Of a stretch of DNA of 64,000 nucleotides, positions 35,106-45,101 are shown in pieces. The notes below the pieces were generated by a model, which was given only the letters and a program-made list of their open reading frames with translations, did no database searches and was not told the origin of the DNA. Position 1 is the first letter of the stretch. Each line of letters opens with the position of its first letter. Position numbers and translations under genes: made by a program. The stretch is taken from contig NZ_CP047118.1 of NCBI RefSeq assembly GCF_030440555.1, forward strand, positions 1,612,001 to 1,676,000. Reading direction: 5' to 3'. This stretch comes from Corynebacterium caspium DSM 44850 (GTDB taxonomy: Bacteria > Actinomycetota > Actinomycetes > Mycobacteriales > Mycobacteriaceae).

Positions 35106-36038
35106 GTGCCTCATGACTTGCCAGAAACTCCAGAAGATTTCATCGCCAATTGGACGCCTACGCGCGGCAATTTGCGAAATTTTCTAGAAACTCATGCCCT
35201 GCCACCTATTGACGACGCCACCCAACGCGCCGCTGCTATCGCCGCATTAAAGGCCGCTGCTCCCCCGCAACCCCATGACGAAGGAGCCGCGGCTTTCTTT
35301 GACGTGGACAACACCTTAATTCAGGGGTCTTCGCTGGTGGCATTCTTTTTTGGGCTGGCGCGACGCGACTATTTTTCAGTGCGTGAGATCCTGCCAGTGG
35401 CCTGGAAACAAATTAAGTACCGGCTAACTGGATCGGAAAATAAAGAAGATGTAGCTGAGGGCCGCGAACAAGCTTTGTCCTTTATAAAGGGGCGCAGTGA
35501 AGCCGAACTGGTAGCGCTATGTGAAGAAATTGTGGAAGAAAAAATGCAGTACCGGGCTTTTGCGGGCACGCGCGCACTGGCCGAAGCCCATTTAAAGGCC
35601 GGCCAAGAAGTGTGGCTAGTTTCTGCCACCCCCGTACAGCTAGCTGATGTGCTGGCCCGAAATTTTGGATTCACGGGAGCTTTAGGCACTGTGGCCGAAG
35701 TTAAAGATGGCTACTTCACTGGCCGCCTGGTGGGCGATATTTTGCATGGCCCCGGCAAAAAACACGCTGTGGAAGCTTTGGCCCGCCACCAGCAGCTGGA
35801 TCTGGCCCGCTGTACCGCCTATTCGGATTCCATTAACGATATGCCGATGCTCACCATGGTGGGCAATCCTGTGGCAGTGAATCCGGACCGCCACCTGGCT
35901 AAAGAGGCCACTCAGCGCGGTTGGGAAATCCGGGATTACCGCAATATTCGGGCTGCCGTACGACGCTGGGGTCTTCCCAGTATCTTCACCGCCGCCATAA
36001 CTGTGGCCGGGTGGCGCTTCCGGCACCGCAGCCGCTAG
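35106..36038 (+). CDS. HAD-IB family phosphatase, SerB1-like
   Basis: This HAD hydrolase has the nucleophile motif FFDVDNTLI (D66 and D68 from the GTG start). Motif II is in VWLVSATPV, and motif III is in [12 protein letters not shown] cap domain with helical insert places it in subclass IB (phosphoserine-phosphatase-like). It occupies the place of Rv0505c (SerB1), but the substrate is not certain. The N-terminal 60 residues are an added segment. Upstream in-frame TTG (35088) is an alternative start. It converges with the restriction remnant at its end. Confidence 0.88.
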   Translation: MPHDLPETPEDFIANWTPTRGNLRNFLETHALPPIDDATQRAAAIAALKAAAPPQPHDEGAAAFFDVDNTLIQGSSLVAFFFGLARRDYFSVREILPVAWKQIKYRLTGSENKEDVAEGREQALSFIKGRSEAELVALCEEIVEEKMQYRAFAGTRALAEAHLKAGQEVWLVSATPVQLADVLARNFGFTGALGTVAEVKDGYFTGRLVGDILHGPGKKHAVEALARHQQLDLARCTAYSDSINDMPMLTMVGNPVAVNPDRHLAKEATQRGWEIRDYRNIRAAVRRWGLPSIFTAAITVAGWRFRHRSR

Positions 36039-36056
36039 TGCTGGGCTAGTGCCTGC

Positions 36057-37289
36057 TTAGGGCTGGCCTAGTCCTTCGTAGCGGTTAAAGAAATCGGAGA
36101 GCTTTTCAGTTACGCGTTCCTTGCGTTCGGTGTAGCTGCCGCCGGGTCCGGGGTTGAAGCGTGATATGCGGGGCAGGAGGTTGGGGATGTCAGTGCCTGC
36201 GGTTTTGAAGGCGTGTTCGTCAAAGCATCTCATGATGAAATCTTTGGTTTGTTCTGGTTTGAGGTTTTCTTCTGCGATGATGCGAGCTAACTCTTGGTCG
36301 CGGCGGTGGCGCAGGAAGGATATCCATTCGTCTTCAATATCAGAAGATGGGGAGACTTGATCCACGAAGTTTTCGATGAGGTCGCGTTTATTACGCAGGC
36401 TGGGGCTGGCGTTAAGGGCGAGGCTGATTTCGGCGCGGATGTCTTTGTCTTCGTTATTGCCGTGGGATCCTTGGTATTGCTCAACTAGCAGCAGGATGTA
36501 GTCAACGTTGATCTCTACTTGTTTGATGAGCTCAATTTCAAAGACTAGGTCATCGTTGATGATTTCCTTTTCTCCGTCGCGGCCTTTGCGCATTTCAGCG
36601 TAGATATCTAGGTAGATACTGCGGTAGTTTTGCTGCTGCCGTGGGGTGAGTATTTCTTGGTTGGTGAATTCATCGAAGGAGGTGAGAATATTTTGCAGCC
36701 GCAAAATAGTGCTAAAGATTTCTATGAAGTGCTTTTTGGCTGCTTCGCTTATGATTCTTTCGTTCTCGGGGTAATCTTCTAAAAGTTCGGAGGTTTTTTC
36801 GGCATATTTTTGGTAGTACTCGTTATAGGGGCGTAGTACCACCACGCCGCGAGCGTCTTTATTGCCAAATAGTTCTAGTGCTTCATTGGTTTCAGCTTCT
36901 AGGTCACGGAAGCACACAATATTGCCGTAGGTCTTAACGGAGTTAAGGATTCGGTTGGTGCGCGAATATGCCTGGATGAGTCCGTGGGATTTTAAGTTTT
37001 TGTCCACGAATAAGGTGTTAAGCGTGGTGGCATCAAAACCGGTGAGGAACATATTGACCACAATGGCTAGGTCTATTTCACGGTTTTTCAGCCGTTGGGA
37101 AAGATCCTTGTAGTAGTTTTGGAACTTATCCGCGGAGGTGTCATAGCTGGTGCCAAACATATTGTTGTAGTCATTGATGACATCTTCAAGGAAGTCCTGG
37201 GAAGACGCATCTAGCTGGTTTGGTTCGAAGGATTCTTCTTCTAGGATGCCGTCAGCTGCAGCTTCGTTAGCACCGTAGCTGAAAATCAT
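36057..37289 (-). pseudogene. hsdR: C-terminal remnant of type I restriction subunit HsdR
   Basis: The 410-residue frame begins inside the helicase region of HsdR (IFSYGANEAAADG). It keeps the end of the motor (VVNMFLTGFDATTLNTLFVDK, AYSRTNRILN) and the helical C-terminal domain. The N-terminal nuclease domain and most helicase motifs are missing. The homologous reading continues upstream of the first Met (RLKIAMIF) to the join with hsdM. It cannot be an active translocase or nuclease on its own. Confidence 0.88.
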
Positions 37290-37297
37290 CGCTATCT

Positions 37298-37963
37298 TTA
37301 GACGCTGGAAAGACGCTTTTTATCACCAATGGTAATGCGGGCAAGCAGTTCGGAGACTTCCTGCGGGGTGAAGAATTCCCCACCAGATTTACCAGCCTGG
37401 GAGGCATACATCGTCATCAGGTACTCGTAGGCATCACCAAAGATATCAATGGTGTGGTCATCGAATTTACCCAAAGGCAGCGTCGCGATGGCATTGAGGA
37501 GTTTCACAAGTTTTTCGTTACGCTCTGCCACGGAGTTACCCAGTTTGGGAGAGTTAACATTGAGGTCATCAAATAGCCCCTTGAAATCATCCTCACTAGG
37601 GGTGCCCACAGCAGAGCCTTCGATGCTGCGGAAAATATCCATCAGGGTCTCGTTGAGGTTCTCATCGTTCTTGGCATTTTTTTGAACGTTCTGGAACAGC
37701 TGGGAAGGAGCAATAAAATAGCCCTTCTCCTTAACGATTTCCGCCCGTGCTGGCTCAGCTTGCTCATCGGGTAAATCCGTATAGTTGAAGTCTTCGCCTT
37801 CACCCTCATTCAGGTAAGCCGTAATGCTTTCTGAGATAAAGCGATAGAACAACATGCCCAGGACGTAGCTCTTAAAATCCCAACCATCAACACTTCCGCG
37901 CAGGTCATTGGCAATCTGCCAGATAGTCTTGTGCAGCTGTGCACGCTGGGATTCTTTGGTCAT
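37298..37963 (-). pseudogene. hsdM: N-terminal remnant of type I modification subunit HsdM
   Basis: The 221-residue product has the HsdM N-terminal domain (QLHKTIWQIANDLRGSVDGWD) and reaches the start of the methyltransferase domain (SGGEFFTPQEVSELLARITI). It stops at DKKRLSSV, just before the SAM-binding region. AAGGAG lies a proper distance before the ATG at 37963. Methyltransferase core, hsdS and the hsdR start are absent, and reading passes to the hsdR remnant in another frame. The locus is thus a deletion product without methylase or specificity subunit. Confidence 0.88.
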
Positions 37964-38014
37964 AACGACTCCTTGGAAATCAATCTTGCTAACCGGAGAG
38001 ATATCCAGTGGCAT

Positions 38015-38239
38015 ATTTGGCGGTCCAGACAGTCTAACAGTTAAATGACCTTGAAAAATCGTGCTGGATTTAAAGGCGCAGGCGAGTGCTGGTTAGTAGA
38101 GAGCAGGAGAACTGATAGGCACATCTTCATTGGACGCATCTGTAAAAGCAGCAAAAACCCGCTAAACCACCTGCGAACTGTCTTTTGGTTCTGCAGGAGG
38201 ACTAGCGGGTTTCTTCGAAAATCGAAGCCTTTTAAAAGC
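38015..38239. other. spacer between hsdM remnant and bS22 with strong terminator
   Basis: This 225-bp region contains the terminator at 38155-38212 and the promoter region of the hsdM remnant. A frame at 38045-38251 on the plus strand covers the hairpin and is not supported as a gene. Confidence 0.6.
38155..38212 (-). terminator. bidirectional-looking terminator after bS22
   Basis: AAACCCGCTA (38155-38164) pairs with TAGCGGGTTT (38203-38212). The inner arms CCACCTGC and GCAGGAGG extend the stem. On the minus strand the stem ends in GGGTTTTTGC, fitting termination of the bS22 transcript. Confidence 0.85.
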
Positions 38240-38341
38240 TTATTTGCCTAGCTTACGACGCTGCACGCGGGTGCGGCGTAGCATCTTGCGGTGCTTCTTC
38301 TTCGACATGCGCTTGCGGCGCTTCTTAATGACTGAACCCAT
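38240..38341 (-). CDS. small ribosomal protein bS22 (AURKAIP1/COX24 family)
   Basis: A 33-codon frame encodes [20 protein letters not shown] followed by [13 protein letters not shown]. It is extremely basic and matches the actinobacterial protein bS22 found at the decoding centre of mycobacterial ribosomes (Rv0500B). It lies downstream of the HTH gene and proC as in M. tuberculosis, with a strong terminator 28 bp after it. Confidence 0.95.
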   Translation of the reverse strand: MGSVIKKRRKRMSKKKHRKMLRRTRVQRRKLGK

Positions 38342-38542
38342 ATGCTGGTTCCCTTTCTTCTAGCGATCCGCTGACGTCGGACACGAATGGCGTCCATTCT
38401 ACGGTTCTGGATACGGGCGACGCAAAAGCTTCGCCCAGGTAGATAATCTGCCTGTCGATAACTGCCCTAGCTTAAACCTGTTTTGTACTGAGTTCAAACC
38501 CGAGGCGGGGCTACCCGAAAGCAGCTAAGTTACCTGCAGCAA

Positions 38543-38734
38543 CTAGCCCACCTCATAATAAGAGGAGTCCAGGTAGTCATTGACAGCCTTCTCGTGTACG
38601 CGGAAGGAGCGTCCTACTCGCACTGCTGGCAATTCACCAGCGTGTACTAGCCGGTAAACCGTCATTTTGGAAACTCGCATGATTTCTGCGACCTCCGCAA
38701 CAGTCAGGAACGTTCCTTTGTCTTCATTAGCCAT
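38543..38734 (-). CDS. small helix-turn-helix DNA-binding protein (Rv0500A-like)
   Basis: The 63-residue protein consists of an excisionase/MerR-type winged-helix motif, FLTVAEVAEIMRVSKMTVYR followed by LVHAGELPAVRVGRSFRVHE. The ATG at 38734 follows AAGGATGG. The position between proC and bS22 agrees with Rv0500A. There is no integrase or phage gene near it, so it is best seen as a chromosomal regulator with unknown targets. Confidence 0.9.
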   Translation of the reverse strand: MANEDKGTFLTVAEVAEIMRVSKMTVYRLVHAGELPAVRVGRSFRVHEKAVNDYLDSSYYEVG

Positions 38735-38836
38735 ATATCGTTAAACCATCCTTAGGGCAGGTGGCGCGCTGCAGGCTTCCCCTCCCGCAGTAATGATCAC
38801 GCACGTGCTTTGACTATTCTAACGTGAACAGTGTGA

Positions 38837-39643
38837 CTAGTGCGACCCAAGCTCTCTAGAGCGACGTGCGCATGCTTCCGTGGCACGATAGAAAGCCTTA
38901 CGAATTCCAGATTCCTCCAGCTCACGCAGGGCAGCCACAGTAGTACCTCCGGGGGTAGAGATTTCCGCCTTCAAAGCCGCCGGGGTGGCATCCGGTTGGG
39001 TTAATAGCACCCCTGCCCCCGCAATTGCGCCCGTGGAAATGGTGGTGGCAATATCGCGCGAAAGCCCCAAGAAACAGCCAGCCTCAATCAATGCTTCAGC
39101 CACCAGATAGATATAGCCTGGCGAAGATCCCATCAAAGCAGTGGCGACATCCATATGCTCCTCAGCAATTTCTTGCACCACACTTGTAGTAGAGAGCAAC
39201 TCTTCCACCGCAGCCATTTGAGCAGCACTGGTGTGCTTACCGCGCGCTAAAACCACTACCCCTTTACCGGCACGCATAGGAGTATTGGGCATAGCACGCA
39301 CCACGGAAGTTCCCACTGGAACCGCATCTTCCATCGTATTGGTGGCGATACCAGCAGCCATGGAAACCACCACGGTTTCCTCGTCATTATCGGAAATAAC
39401 TTCCCCGATTTCTTCTAATACCGGTAATACCTGATTCGGTTTAACAGTAATAAAAGCAATTTCTGCCCCCCGAGCCGCAGCGCTGTTATTAGTTTCTGCC
39501 ACCACGCCATAGCGTTCGCGCAATTCTGCACAGCGTTCCTCGCGGCGATGCGATACCACCACGCATTCTGGGCTAGTACCAGCATTTAATAGTCCTGCTA
39601 GTAGGGCCTCGCCCATATGTCCACAACCGATAATTCCAATCAT
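38837..39643 (-). CDS. proC: pyrroline-5-carboxylate reductase ProC
   Basis: The last enzyme of proline synthesis. From the ATG at 39643 it has 268 residues. The Rossmann motif IGIIGCGHMGEALLAGLL is at the start. The PxPxPN region reads VVRAMPNTPMRAGKG, and the C-terminal SPGYIYLVAEALIEAG and ISTPGGTTVAALRELE blocks are typical. The start is 3 bp from the end of the upstream membrane-protein gene. The open frame to 39820 overlaps that gene and is not used. Confidence 0.96.
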   Translation of the reverse strand: MIGIIGCGHMGEALLAGLLNAGTSPECVVVSHRREERCAELRERYGVVAETNNSAAARGAEIAFITVKPNQVLPVLEEIGEVISDNDEETVVVSMAAGIATNTMEDAVPVGTSVVRAMPNTPMRAGKGVVVLARGKHTSAAQMAAVEELLSTTSVVQEIAEEHMDVATALMGSSPGYIYLVAEALIEAGCFLGLSRDIATTISTGAIAGAGVLLTQPDATPAALKAEISTPGGTTVAALRELEESGIRKAFYRATEACARRSRELGSH

Positions 39644-39645
39644 GG

Positions 39646-40533
39646 CTATAAGAGTACGACAACACCTGGCCCAAACGTCATCAACAGACCTACAATGCCT
39701 GCCAACACCATAGATAAAGTATCGCGGGTAGTACGCAACGCATGTGCCAAACCGATGTACATACCAGTTACTGCCAGCGCCAATACCCCCACAACCAGGT
39801 TCGCTAACCCAGAAGCCCAAAGGTAGTGGAAGCCCACAAATACCACGGCACCAATAACGATTCCCACCAAAGCCATCAAAATTACCGGCCCGGTAGCAAA
39901 GGATCCGCCCTCTTCCTCGGCTTCTTCATCCTCATCGGTTTCCAAAAACTCCACGGAATCAACTGCCGGCAATCCAGGAATATCTAGATCCTCAAGATTT
40001 TCGATATCCCCAGCCGGATCAATATCCGCAACAACGTCTATCTGCCCCGTGATTTCATTATCCGAAGCCTCTAAAACCACGGTTTCAGGCGGGCTCAGCA
40101 CCGGTGGGAGCTGTTGCTCTGGCTCAGGCGCCAACTCATCTGGGACCGCAGCAATCACCGCAGTGGAATCCGTAAAATAAGGTTTCGCTGCTGGTTCTGA
40201 GGCAGGCGGTTCCGCGGGCACAGGCGCAGCCGGAGCGGCCGGAGCAGCCTCCGCAGGTGCGGGCGCAGGCGCAGCCTCCGCAGGCGCGGGCGCAGGCGCA
40301 GCCTCCGCACTGCTGCGTGATACTCGGTCAGCGTTTTCAGCTTCTAGGGGCTGGGCGGTATGGCGCGAGTCCACAGGCGTTGCTTCTACCTTGGGCAAAC
40401 TGCCAGTTAACTCAGCTACAGAGATGCCCCCATCTTCTAGGCTGCGGCGACGTCTGCGTCGGGGGCGGTCAGTTTCTGTAGCCCCCGCACGGGCCAACAG
40501 TTCCGCTACGGTTACTTGCCGCTCTTCGGTCAT
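39646..40533 (-). CDS. membrane protein with proline/alanine-rich cytoplasmic region (Rv0497-like)
   Basis: The 295-residue protein has an N-terminal TVAELLARAG motif, a basic RPRRRRRRS patch and a second ISVAELTG copy. A long Ala/Pro/Glu-rich repetitive region follows (about residues 77-112), then an acidic stretch. Three to four membrane helices lie at the C-terminus. The architecture and position (between ppx and proC) match Rv0497. The function is unknown. The repetitive tract is part of the wider low-complexity pattern in this genome. Confidence 0.85.
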   Translation of the reverse strand: MTEERQVTVAELLARAGATETDRPRRRRRRSLEDGGISVAELTGSLPKVEATPVDSRHTAQPLEAENADRVSRSSAEAAPAPAPAEAAPAPAPAEAAPAAPAAPVPAEPPASEPAAKPYFTDSTAVIAAVPDELAPEPEQQLPPVLSPPETVVLEASDNEITGQIDVVADIDPAGDIENLEDLDIPGLPAVDSVEFLETDEDEEAEEEGGSFATGPVILMALVGIVIGAVVFVGFHYLWASGLANLVVGVLALAVTGMYIGLAHALRTTRDTLSMVLAGIVGLLMTFGPGVVVLL

Positions 40534-40546
40534 GTCGGCTTCCTTT

Positions 40547-41476
40547 CTATTCCAGTCCCTTGTCGATGCGCTGCAGGATTACTCCCTCACGCAGCGCCCA
40601 CGGACAAATCTGCATCTCTTCGAGCCCTAAGGCGCGCATTGCTGCTTCTGCCACTAGTGCTCCTGCCACAATCTGGTGCGAACGATCCGAACTCACGCCT
40701 TCTAGCTCCGCCCGGTCGGCGGCAGTCATCCGCGAGATGAACGCAATAAGTTGCCGAAGACCAGGTGCAGTCAAATGACGCTTAATAAACGGACCGTCTG
40801 CTGAAGGCGCCGCTCCTGTGAGCCTAGCCAGTGTACGGAAGGTTTTGGAAGTTCCGACCGCTAAACGAGCCGGCCCATAGTTACGCATATTTTTAGCGGG
40901 CTCAGCAAGTTCGGCATCGATATAGTCGCGCAGTAAGTTAATTTTCTTGCGCGCAGGCGGGTCTGAGTCGAACCATTCATGGGTAAGACGCCCAGCTCCG
41001 AGGTTCAAAGAGAAGGCCGCATCAGGGGTTTCATCGGTGCCAGTGGACAGTTCCAGAGAACCACCCCCGATATCAAGATTTATGATGCGCCCAGCAGACC
41101 AGCCATACCAGCGTCGGACGGCAAGGAAAGTTAAGCGGGCTTCATCTTCCCCGGAGAGAACTTCCAAACGCACACCCGCATGCTTTTCTACATGATCCAG
41201 CACATAGGCGGAATTCGTAGCCGAACGTACCGCGGAGGTGGCAAAAGGAATCATCTCATCGCAGCGAAGTTGCTCAGAAAGTTCCCGGGCTTCTTTTGCG
41301 TATTTAGTGAGCCTTTCGAGGCCGCGCTCATGGATATTGCCCTCGGCATCGAGGATATCCACCAGCTTCAGCGAGGTCTTCCAATCGCTCATGGGGGTGG
41401 GCCGTCCACCGGGGCGAGCGTCTACCGCCACGAGGTGGACAGTATTACTGCCTACGTCTAATACACCTAATCTCAC
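40547..41476 (-). CDS. ppx: exopolyphosphatase/guanosine pentaphosphatase family protein Ppx/GppA
   Basis: This is an ASKHA-fold phosphatase of 309 residues. The N-terminal phosphate-binding loop is [16 protein letters not shown], and the second is [12 protein letters not shown]. The short actinobacterial form (Rv0496) lacks the C-terminal HD-like domain of E. coli Ppx. It would cleave polyphosphate or pppGpp. It is upstream of the Rv0497-like gene by 13 bp and divergent from the Rv0495c-like gene. Confidence 0.92.
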   Translation of the reverse strand: MRLGVLDVGSNTVHLVAVDARPGGRPTPMSDWKTSLKLVDILDAEGNIHERGLERLTKYAKEARELSEQLRCDEMIPFATSAVRSATNSAYVLDHVEKHAGVRLEVLSGEDEARLTFLAVRRWYGWSAGRIINLDIGGGSLELSTGTDETPDAAFSLNLGAGRLTHEWFDSDPPARKKINLLRDYIDAELAEPAKNMRNYGPARLAVGTSKTFRTLARLTGAAPSADGPFIKRHLTAPGLRQLIAFISRMTAADRAELEGVSSDRSHQIVAGALVAEAAMRALGLEEMQICPWALREGVILQRIDKGLE

Positions 41477-41509
41477 ACTATTAGGTTAGACGGTCTAGCG
41501 TGTTGAAGT

Positions 41510-42457
41510 GTGAACGGCTCCCAGGAACTTCCCGTATTTTTAGGATATCCCGCAACAACTCCTGCACATGCGCAGGTCACAGCAGGTATTGAGGTGCCCC
41601 CGGATTTCCCCCGTGAGTGGCTAAGTTTTCCAGATCCAGATGATCCGCAACGAGTTTATACCGTGGATTTAACCTGGCTGGAATCGCATTGGAATTGTAC
41701 TTTCGGCACTCCGGCCTGCCATGGAATCACCCCGGATCGCCCAGATTCGGGTTGTTGTGCCCATGGCGCTTTTTTGGCCGATGAACAAGATAGAGAGCGC
41801 CTTTATGACGCCGCGCGGCAATTACCTGCCCGATTCTGGCAGCATCGCCCCGCCTCCTTGGACGCAGCCTTAGCGGATCCAACAGCAGAGGGGCTCGGTA
41901 CTGTGAGCATCGAGCCGTGGTTGGAATGGGATGAGCTAGAAAATGAGGCCGGCGAAATGGACCCCGCGCTAAAAACTGCGGTGGTATCGGGGGGCTGTAT
42001 TTTTGGAAATCGCGATGGGTGGCCTACCGGCGCTGGCTGTGCGCTACACCAATGGGCTTTGAGCACTGGGGCAGATATTACCCAGGTCAAACCCGAAGTG
42101 TGCTGGCAGGTGCCGGTTTCACGCGTAGATGCTTGGGAAACTCGCGGTGATGGGGTAGAGATTTTGCGCACTACTATCGGCGAATATGACCGGCGCACTT
42201 GGGGTGATGGCGGCCTAGATTTTCCGTGGTGGTGTACTTCTGATCCGGGATGTCATACCGCTGCGGATCCGGTGTGGAAAACCATGGCCGCAGAGCTTAG
42301 CGCCCTAATGAGTAAGCCGGCTTATGCCCAGCTAGTTAGCTTGCTTGAGGCCAGAGCGGCAGGAACTTCCCAGCCCAACCCGTTGCAGCACCCGGCCACG
42401 GCGGCAGCTAACGCTGCGGCTGCTAACGCGGCGCCGGCTAATCTTCCTCGGCATTGA
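41510..42457 (+). CDS. cysteine-rich conserved protein, Rv0495c-like
   Basis: The 315-residue protein has a cysteine cluster near the N-terminus (C63, C70, C82, C83, in the pattern C-x6-CHG...CCAHG). Further cysteines occur around 165-180 and in a WWCTSDPGC segment, so a metal or Fe-S site is plausible. It corresponds in position to Rv0495c. The tail is Ala/Asn-rich low complexity (TAAANAAAANAA). It converges with regX3 with a 20-bp overlap. Confidence 0.85.
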   Translation: MNGSQELPVFLGYPATTPAHAQVTAGIEVPPDFPREWLSFPDPDDPQRVYTVDLTWLESHWNCTFGTPACHGITPDRPDSGCCAHGAFLADEQDRERLYDAARQLPARFWQHRPASLDAALADPTAEGLGTVSIEPWLEWDELENEAGEMDPALKTAVVSGGCIFGNRDGWPTGAGCALHQWALSTGADITQVKPEVCWQVPVSRVDAWETRGDGVEILRTTIGEYDRRTWGDGGLDFPWWCTSDPGCHTAADPVWKTMAAELSALMSKPAYAQLVSLLEARAAGTSQPNPLQHPATAAANAAAANAAPANLPRH

Positions 42458-43151
42458 CCTCGTATTTATAGCCCAATCCCCGCACGGTTACTAGGTGGCG
42501 GGGAGATTTGGGTTTCGCCTCGATTTTTGAGCGCAACCGTTTGACGTGCACGTCTAAAGTTTTCGTATCGCCTTCGTAGTCGGCGCCCCAGACTTTTTCT
42601 ATTAGCTGCTGGCGGGTGAGTACGCGTCCGGCATTTCGCAATAAATACTCTAAGAGGTCAAACTCTTTTAGCGGCATCGCTACGGGTTCCCCCGCTACTA
42701 ATACTTCATGGCTTTCAACATCCATGCGCACGCGTCCACCTTCGAGAATATTATCTAAGGCTTCAGCTTCGCGCACGGTATTGCCTCGACGCCGCAATAC
42801 TGCCCGAATACGCGCGATTAGTTCGCGAGACGAATATGGTTTGGTCACATAGTCATCAGCCCCTAATTCTAGGCCTACTACTTTATCTATTTCGGTATCG
42901 CGGGCGGTGACCATAATCACTGGTAGATCTGCTGTTTGGGGGTCTCTGCGGATCTGTTTGCAGACCTCGGTGCCAGCCATTCCTGGCAGCATTAAATCTA
43001 AAAGTACGATGTCGATATTTCCGCGGCGCACTGAGGAAAGTGCGGCAGGACCATCTTCCACAATATCGGCGGTGAAGCCTTCTTTGCGCAAGAGAAAAGC
43101 GAGAGGTTCAGCAAGAGAGCTTTCATCTTCAACGATAAGCACATGCGTCAC
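42438..43151 (-). CDS. regX3: response regulator RegX3 (OmpR/PhoB family)
   Basis: The receiver domain has the phosphoacceptor D52 (IVLLDLMLPGM) and acidic residues at D9/E10 (VEDE). Lys is in VTKPYSSREL. The C-terminal winged helix has LLEYLLRNAGRVLTRQQLIE and DVHVKRLRSKIE. It pairs with SenX3 (overlap 4 bp) and in mycobacteria controls the phosphate-starvation response. The pit gene in this window would be a natural target, but no box was identified. Confidence 0.95.
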   Translation of the reverse strand: MTHVLIVEDESSLAEPLAFLLRKEGFTADIVEDGPAALSSVRRGNIDIVLLDLMLPGMAGTEVCKQIRRDPQTADLPVIMVTARDTEIDKVVGLELGADDYVTKPYSSRELIARIRAVLRRRGNTVREAEALDNILEGGRVRMDVESHEVLVAGEPVAMPLKEFDLLEYLLRNAGRVLTRQQLIEKVWGADYEGDTKTLDVHVKRLRSKIEAKPKSPRHLVTVRGLGYKYEVNAEED

Positions 43152-44296
43152 GAAAGACCTGTCCTTTCGGGGTGGTCAATGGGAAGTTCTAGAGTGAAAG
43201 TGGAGCCAGTTCCTGGACGTGACCACAATTTAATATTACCGCCGTGATTAGCGGCCACATGTTTAACAATTGCTAACCCCAAACCGGTACCCCCGGTGGA
43301 ACGAGAACGCGCCTTATCCACCCGGAAAAAACGTTCGAATACCCGGTTTTGGTCTTCGGGAGCAATCCCAATGCCGCGATCAGTGATGCGTAATTGGATA
43401 AAATCTCCCACTATTTTATGTGAGATCGTAACTGGCGCCGGACGCAAAGAATAGTTAATAGCATTAGCTAATAAATTGGAAAGTGCCATTACTAGCAGGG
43501 ATTTATCGCCATGAATTACCACCCCAGTGGGTCCGTCTCGGTAGAGATCAATGCCATGGTTTTCAGCAGCTAATTGATTGCGCGCTATAGCTTCATCAAT
43601 AACGCTATCTATGCTCACTGGTTCCATCGCAGGGAGTGCTTCGGTGCCTTGTAATTTAGAAAGCGCGATTAATTCATTAATTAAATCCGCCATACGTAGG
43701 GCTTCTTTGCGCAATCGGCCCCCAAAATATTCCACAGTTTCCCGATCCTCAGCGGATTCGGTAAGGGCCTCAGCCAATAAAGCAATACCTCCCACTGGAG
43801 TTTTTAGCTCATGGGAAACATTGGCCACAAAATCTCGGCGGGCATCTTCCATCCGCTGATTTTCCGATTCATCGGTGGAATAAACGATCACAAAACGATC
43901 ATCCATCAGCGTTAATGGTTGCACCACCGCGCGCACCGCTAAGATCCGCGAACCAACGCGCGCCGCAGTACCAGGCAACTTAATTACGTGGGACTGTTGA
44001 TCTTTATAGGCCTGTAAAGCAATTTCCCAAACCTGCGGATTAACAGTGTCTTGGCGCACAATGCCCATATCGTGGCTGCCCGTATTAGAAAGCACAATAT
44101 CGCCCGCACGATCCAATACCACTACCCCCGTAGGAGAGCCTTGAATCACTAAATGCAGGACTTGACTAATAGTGGTGACATGGTTTTTCTCTAAGAGATC
44201 ATTAGAGCGGCGCTGCCACCAACGACGCCTTATCCATGCGAAAAACGGTGGGAGACAAGCTCCCACCGCAAACGCGCTAATTATCGTTAGCATCAC
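43148..44296 (-). CDS. senX3: sensor histidine kinase SenX3
   Basis: The 382-residue protein has an N-terminal hydrophobic segment and a PAS-like domain (VLDRAGDIVLSN). The HisKA box has H162 (VANVSHELKTPVGG), and HATPase motifs are ANAINYS, DRGIGIAPED and GTGLGLAIVK. Only one clear membrane helix is visible. It is directly upstream of regX3. Confidence 0.95.
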   Translation of the reverse strand: MMLTIISAFAVGACLPPFFAWIRRRWWQRRSNDLLEKNHVTTISQVLHLVIQGSPTGVVVLDRAGDIVLSNTGSHDMGIVRQDTVNPQVWEIALQAYKDQQSHVIKLPGTAARVGSRILAVRAVVQPLTLMDDRFVIVYSTDESENQRMEDARRDFVANVSHELKTPVGGIALLAEALTESAEDRETVEYFGGRLRKEALRMADLINELIALSKLQGTEALPAMEPVSIDSVIDEAIARNQLAAENHGIDLYRDGPTGVVIHGDKSLLVMALSNLLANAINYSLRPAPVTISHKIVGDFIQLRITDRGIGIAPEDQNRVFERFFRVDKARSRSTGGTGLGLAIVKHVAANHGGNIKLWSRPGTGSTFTLELPIDHPERTGLS

Positions 44297-44338
44297 GTAT
44301 TAACACACCAACCAAGGCCTAAGACCCAGGTAGTAGTG

Positions 44339-45082
44339 CTACTTTCCTTGGTTAGCCACCGCAGCCGCGCCAGCAGCAGCAGCTTCGGGATCCAGATAGG
44401 TGCCACCAGGGTTAACTACCGAACCATCTGCATTGAGCTCATAAACTAGCGGAATACCGGTGGGAATATTTAACTCGGCGATATCTTCGTCGGAAATATT
44501 ATCTAAATACTTCACTAGAGCGCGCAAAGAGTTGCCGTGAGCAGCAATTACAATCTGCTCCCCGGCCTTAGCGCGAGGCAAAATTACCTCTTCGAAATAA
44601 GGCACAAAGCGCTCCACAACATCCTTTAAGCACTCCGTAGCCGGAACCGCAGAAAGATTGGCATAGCGCAGTTCATGAGCCTGCGAATACTCCGAATCCA
44701 GCTCGATTTCTGGCGGCGGGGTGGCATAGGAACGACGCCACTCCATGAAAAGTTTATCGCCATATTTTTCGCGAGTCTCAGCCTTATTAAGGCCTTGGAG
44801 AGCGCCATAATGGCGTTCATTTAGACGCCAGTCACGCGTGACTGGAATCCAATGAAAATCAGCGGCATCAAGAGCAATATTTGCAGTATTGATGGCGCGG
44901 CGGAGAAGCGAAGTAAACAGCTCATCAGGCTGCAATCCGGCTTCCTTGATCATTTGTCCGGCTTTCCGGGCTTCCGCACGGCCTTGCTCGGTGAGATCAA
45001 CATCTACCCAGCCAGTGAACTGGTTTGAGGCATTCCACTCACTTTGGCCATGGCGAAGAAGAATCAATTTTCCTTGGGTCAT
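44339..45082 (-). CDS. gpm: 2,3-bisphosphoglycerate-dependent phosphoglycerate mutase
   Basis: From the ATG at 45082 the protein has 247 residues with catalytic His in [15 protein letters not shown] and [13 protein letters not shown], typical for dPGM. The second His is in [16 protein letters not shown]. It interconverts 3- and 2-phosphoglycerate in glycolysis. The tail [15 protein letters not shown] is low complexity. It begins 20 bp after mshA. A nearer upstream ATG (45094) gives four more residues. Confidence 0.96.
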   Translation of the reverse strand: MTQGKLILLRHGQSEWNASNQFTGWVDVDLTEQGRAEARKAGQMIKEAGLQPDELFTSLLRRAINTANIALDAADFHWIPVTRDWRLNERHYGALQGLNKAETREKYGDKLFMEWRRSYATPPPEIELDSEYSQAHELRYANLSAVPATECLKDVVERFVPYFEEVILPRAKAGEQIVIAAHGNSLRALVKYLDNISDEDIAELNIPTGIPLVYELNADGSVVNPGGTYLDPEAAAAGAAAVANQGK

Positions 45083-45101
45083 GCCTTCTAGCATGCCACT
45101 T

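Noticed and set aside
36057..37963. A working restriction or defence system
   Set aside because: HsdS and the catalytic parts of HsdM and HsdR are missing.
38543..38734. Excisionase-like protein as a sign of a prophage or integrative element
   Set aside because: There is no integrase, attachment repeat or phage gene nearby, and the gene is syntenic with Rv0500A.
39644..39820. N-terminal extension of proC
   Set aside because: It overlaps the coupled upstream gene, and the Rossmann motif begins directly after the ATG at 39643.
41481..41499. TTAGGTTAG, a perfect left half of a DtxR box, upstream of the Rv0495c-like gene
   Set aside because: The right half does not match the consensus (about 11 of 19 positions in total), so a DtxR site is not supported.
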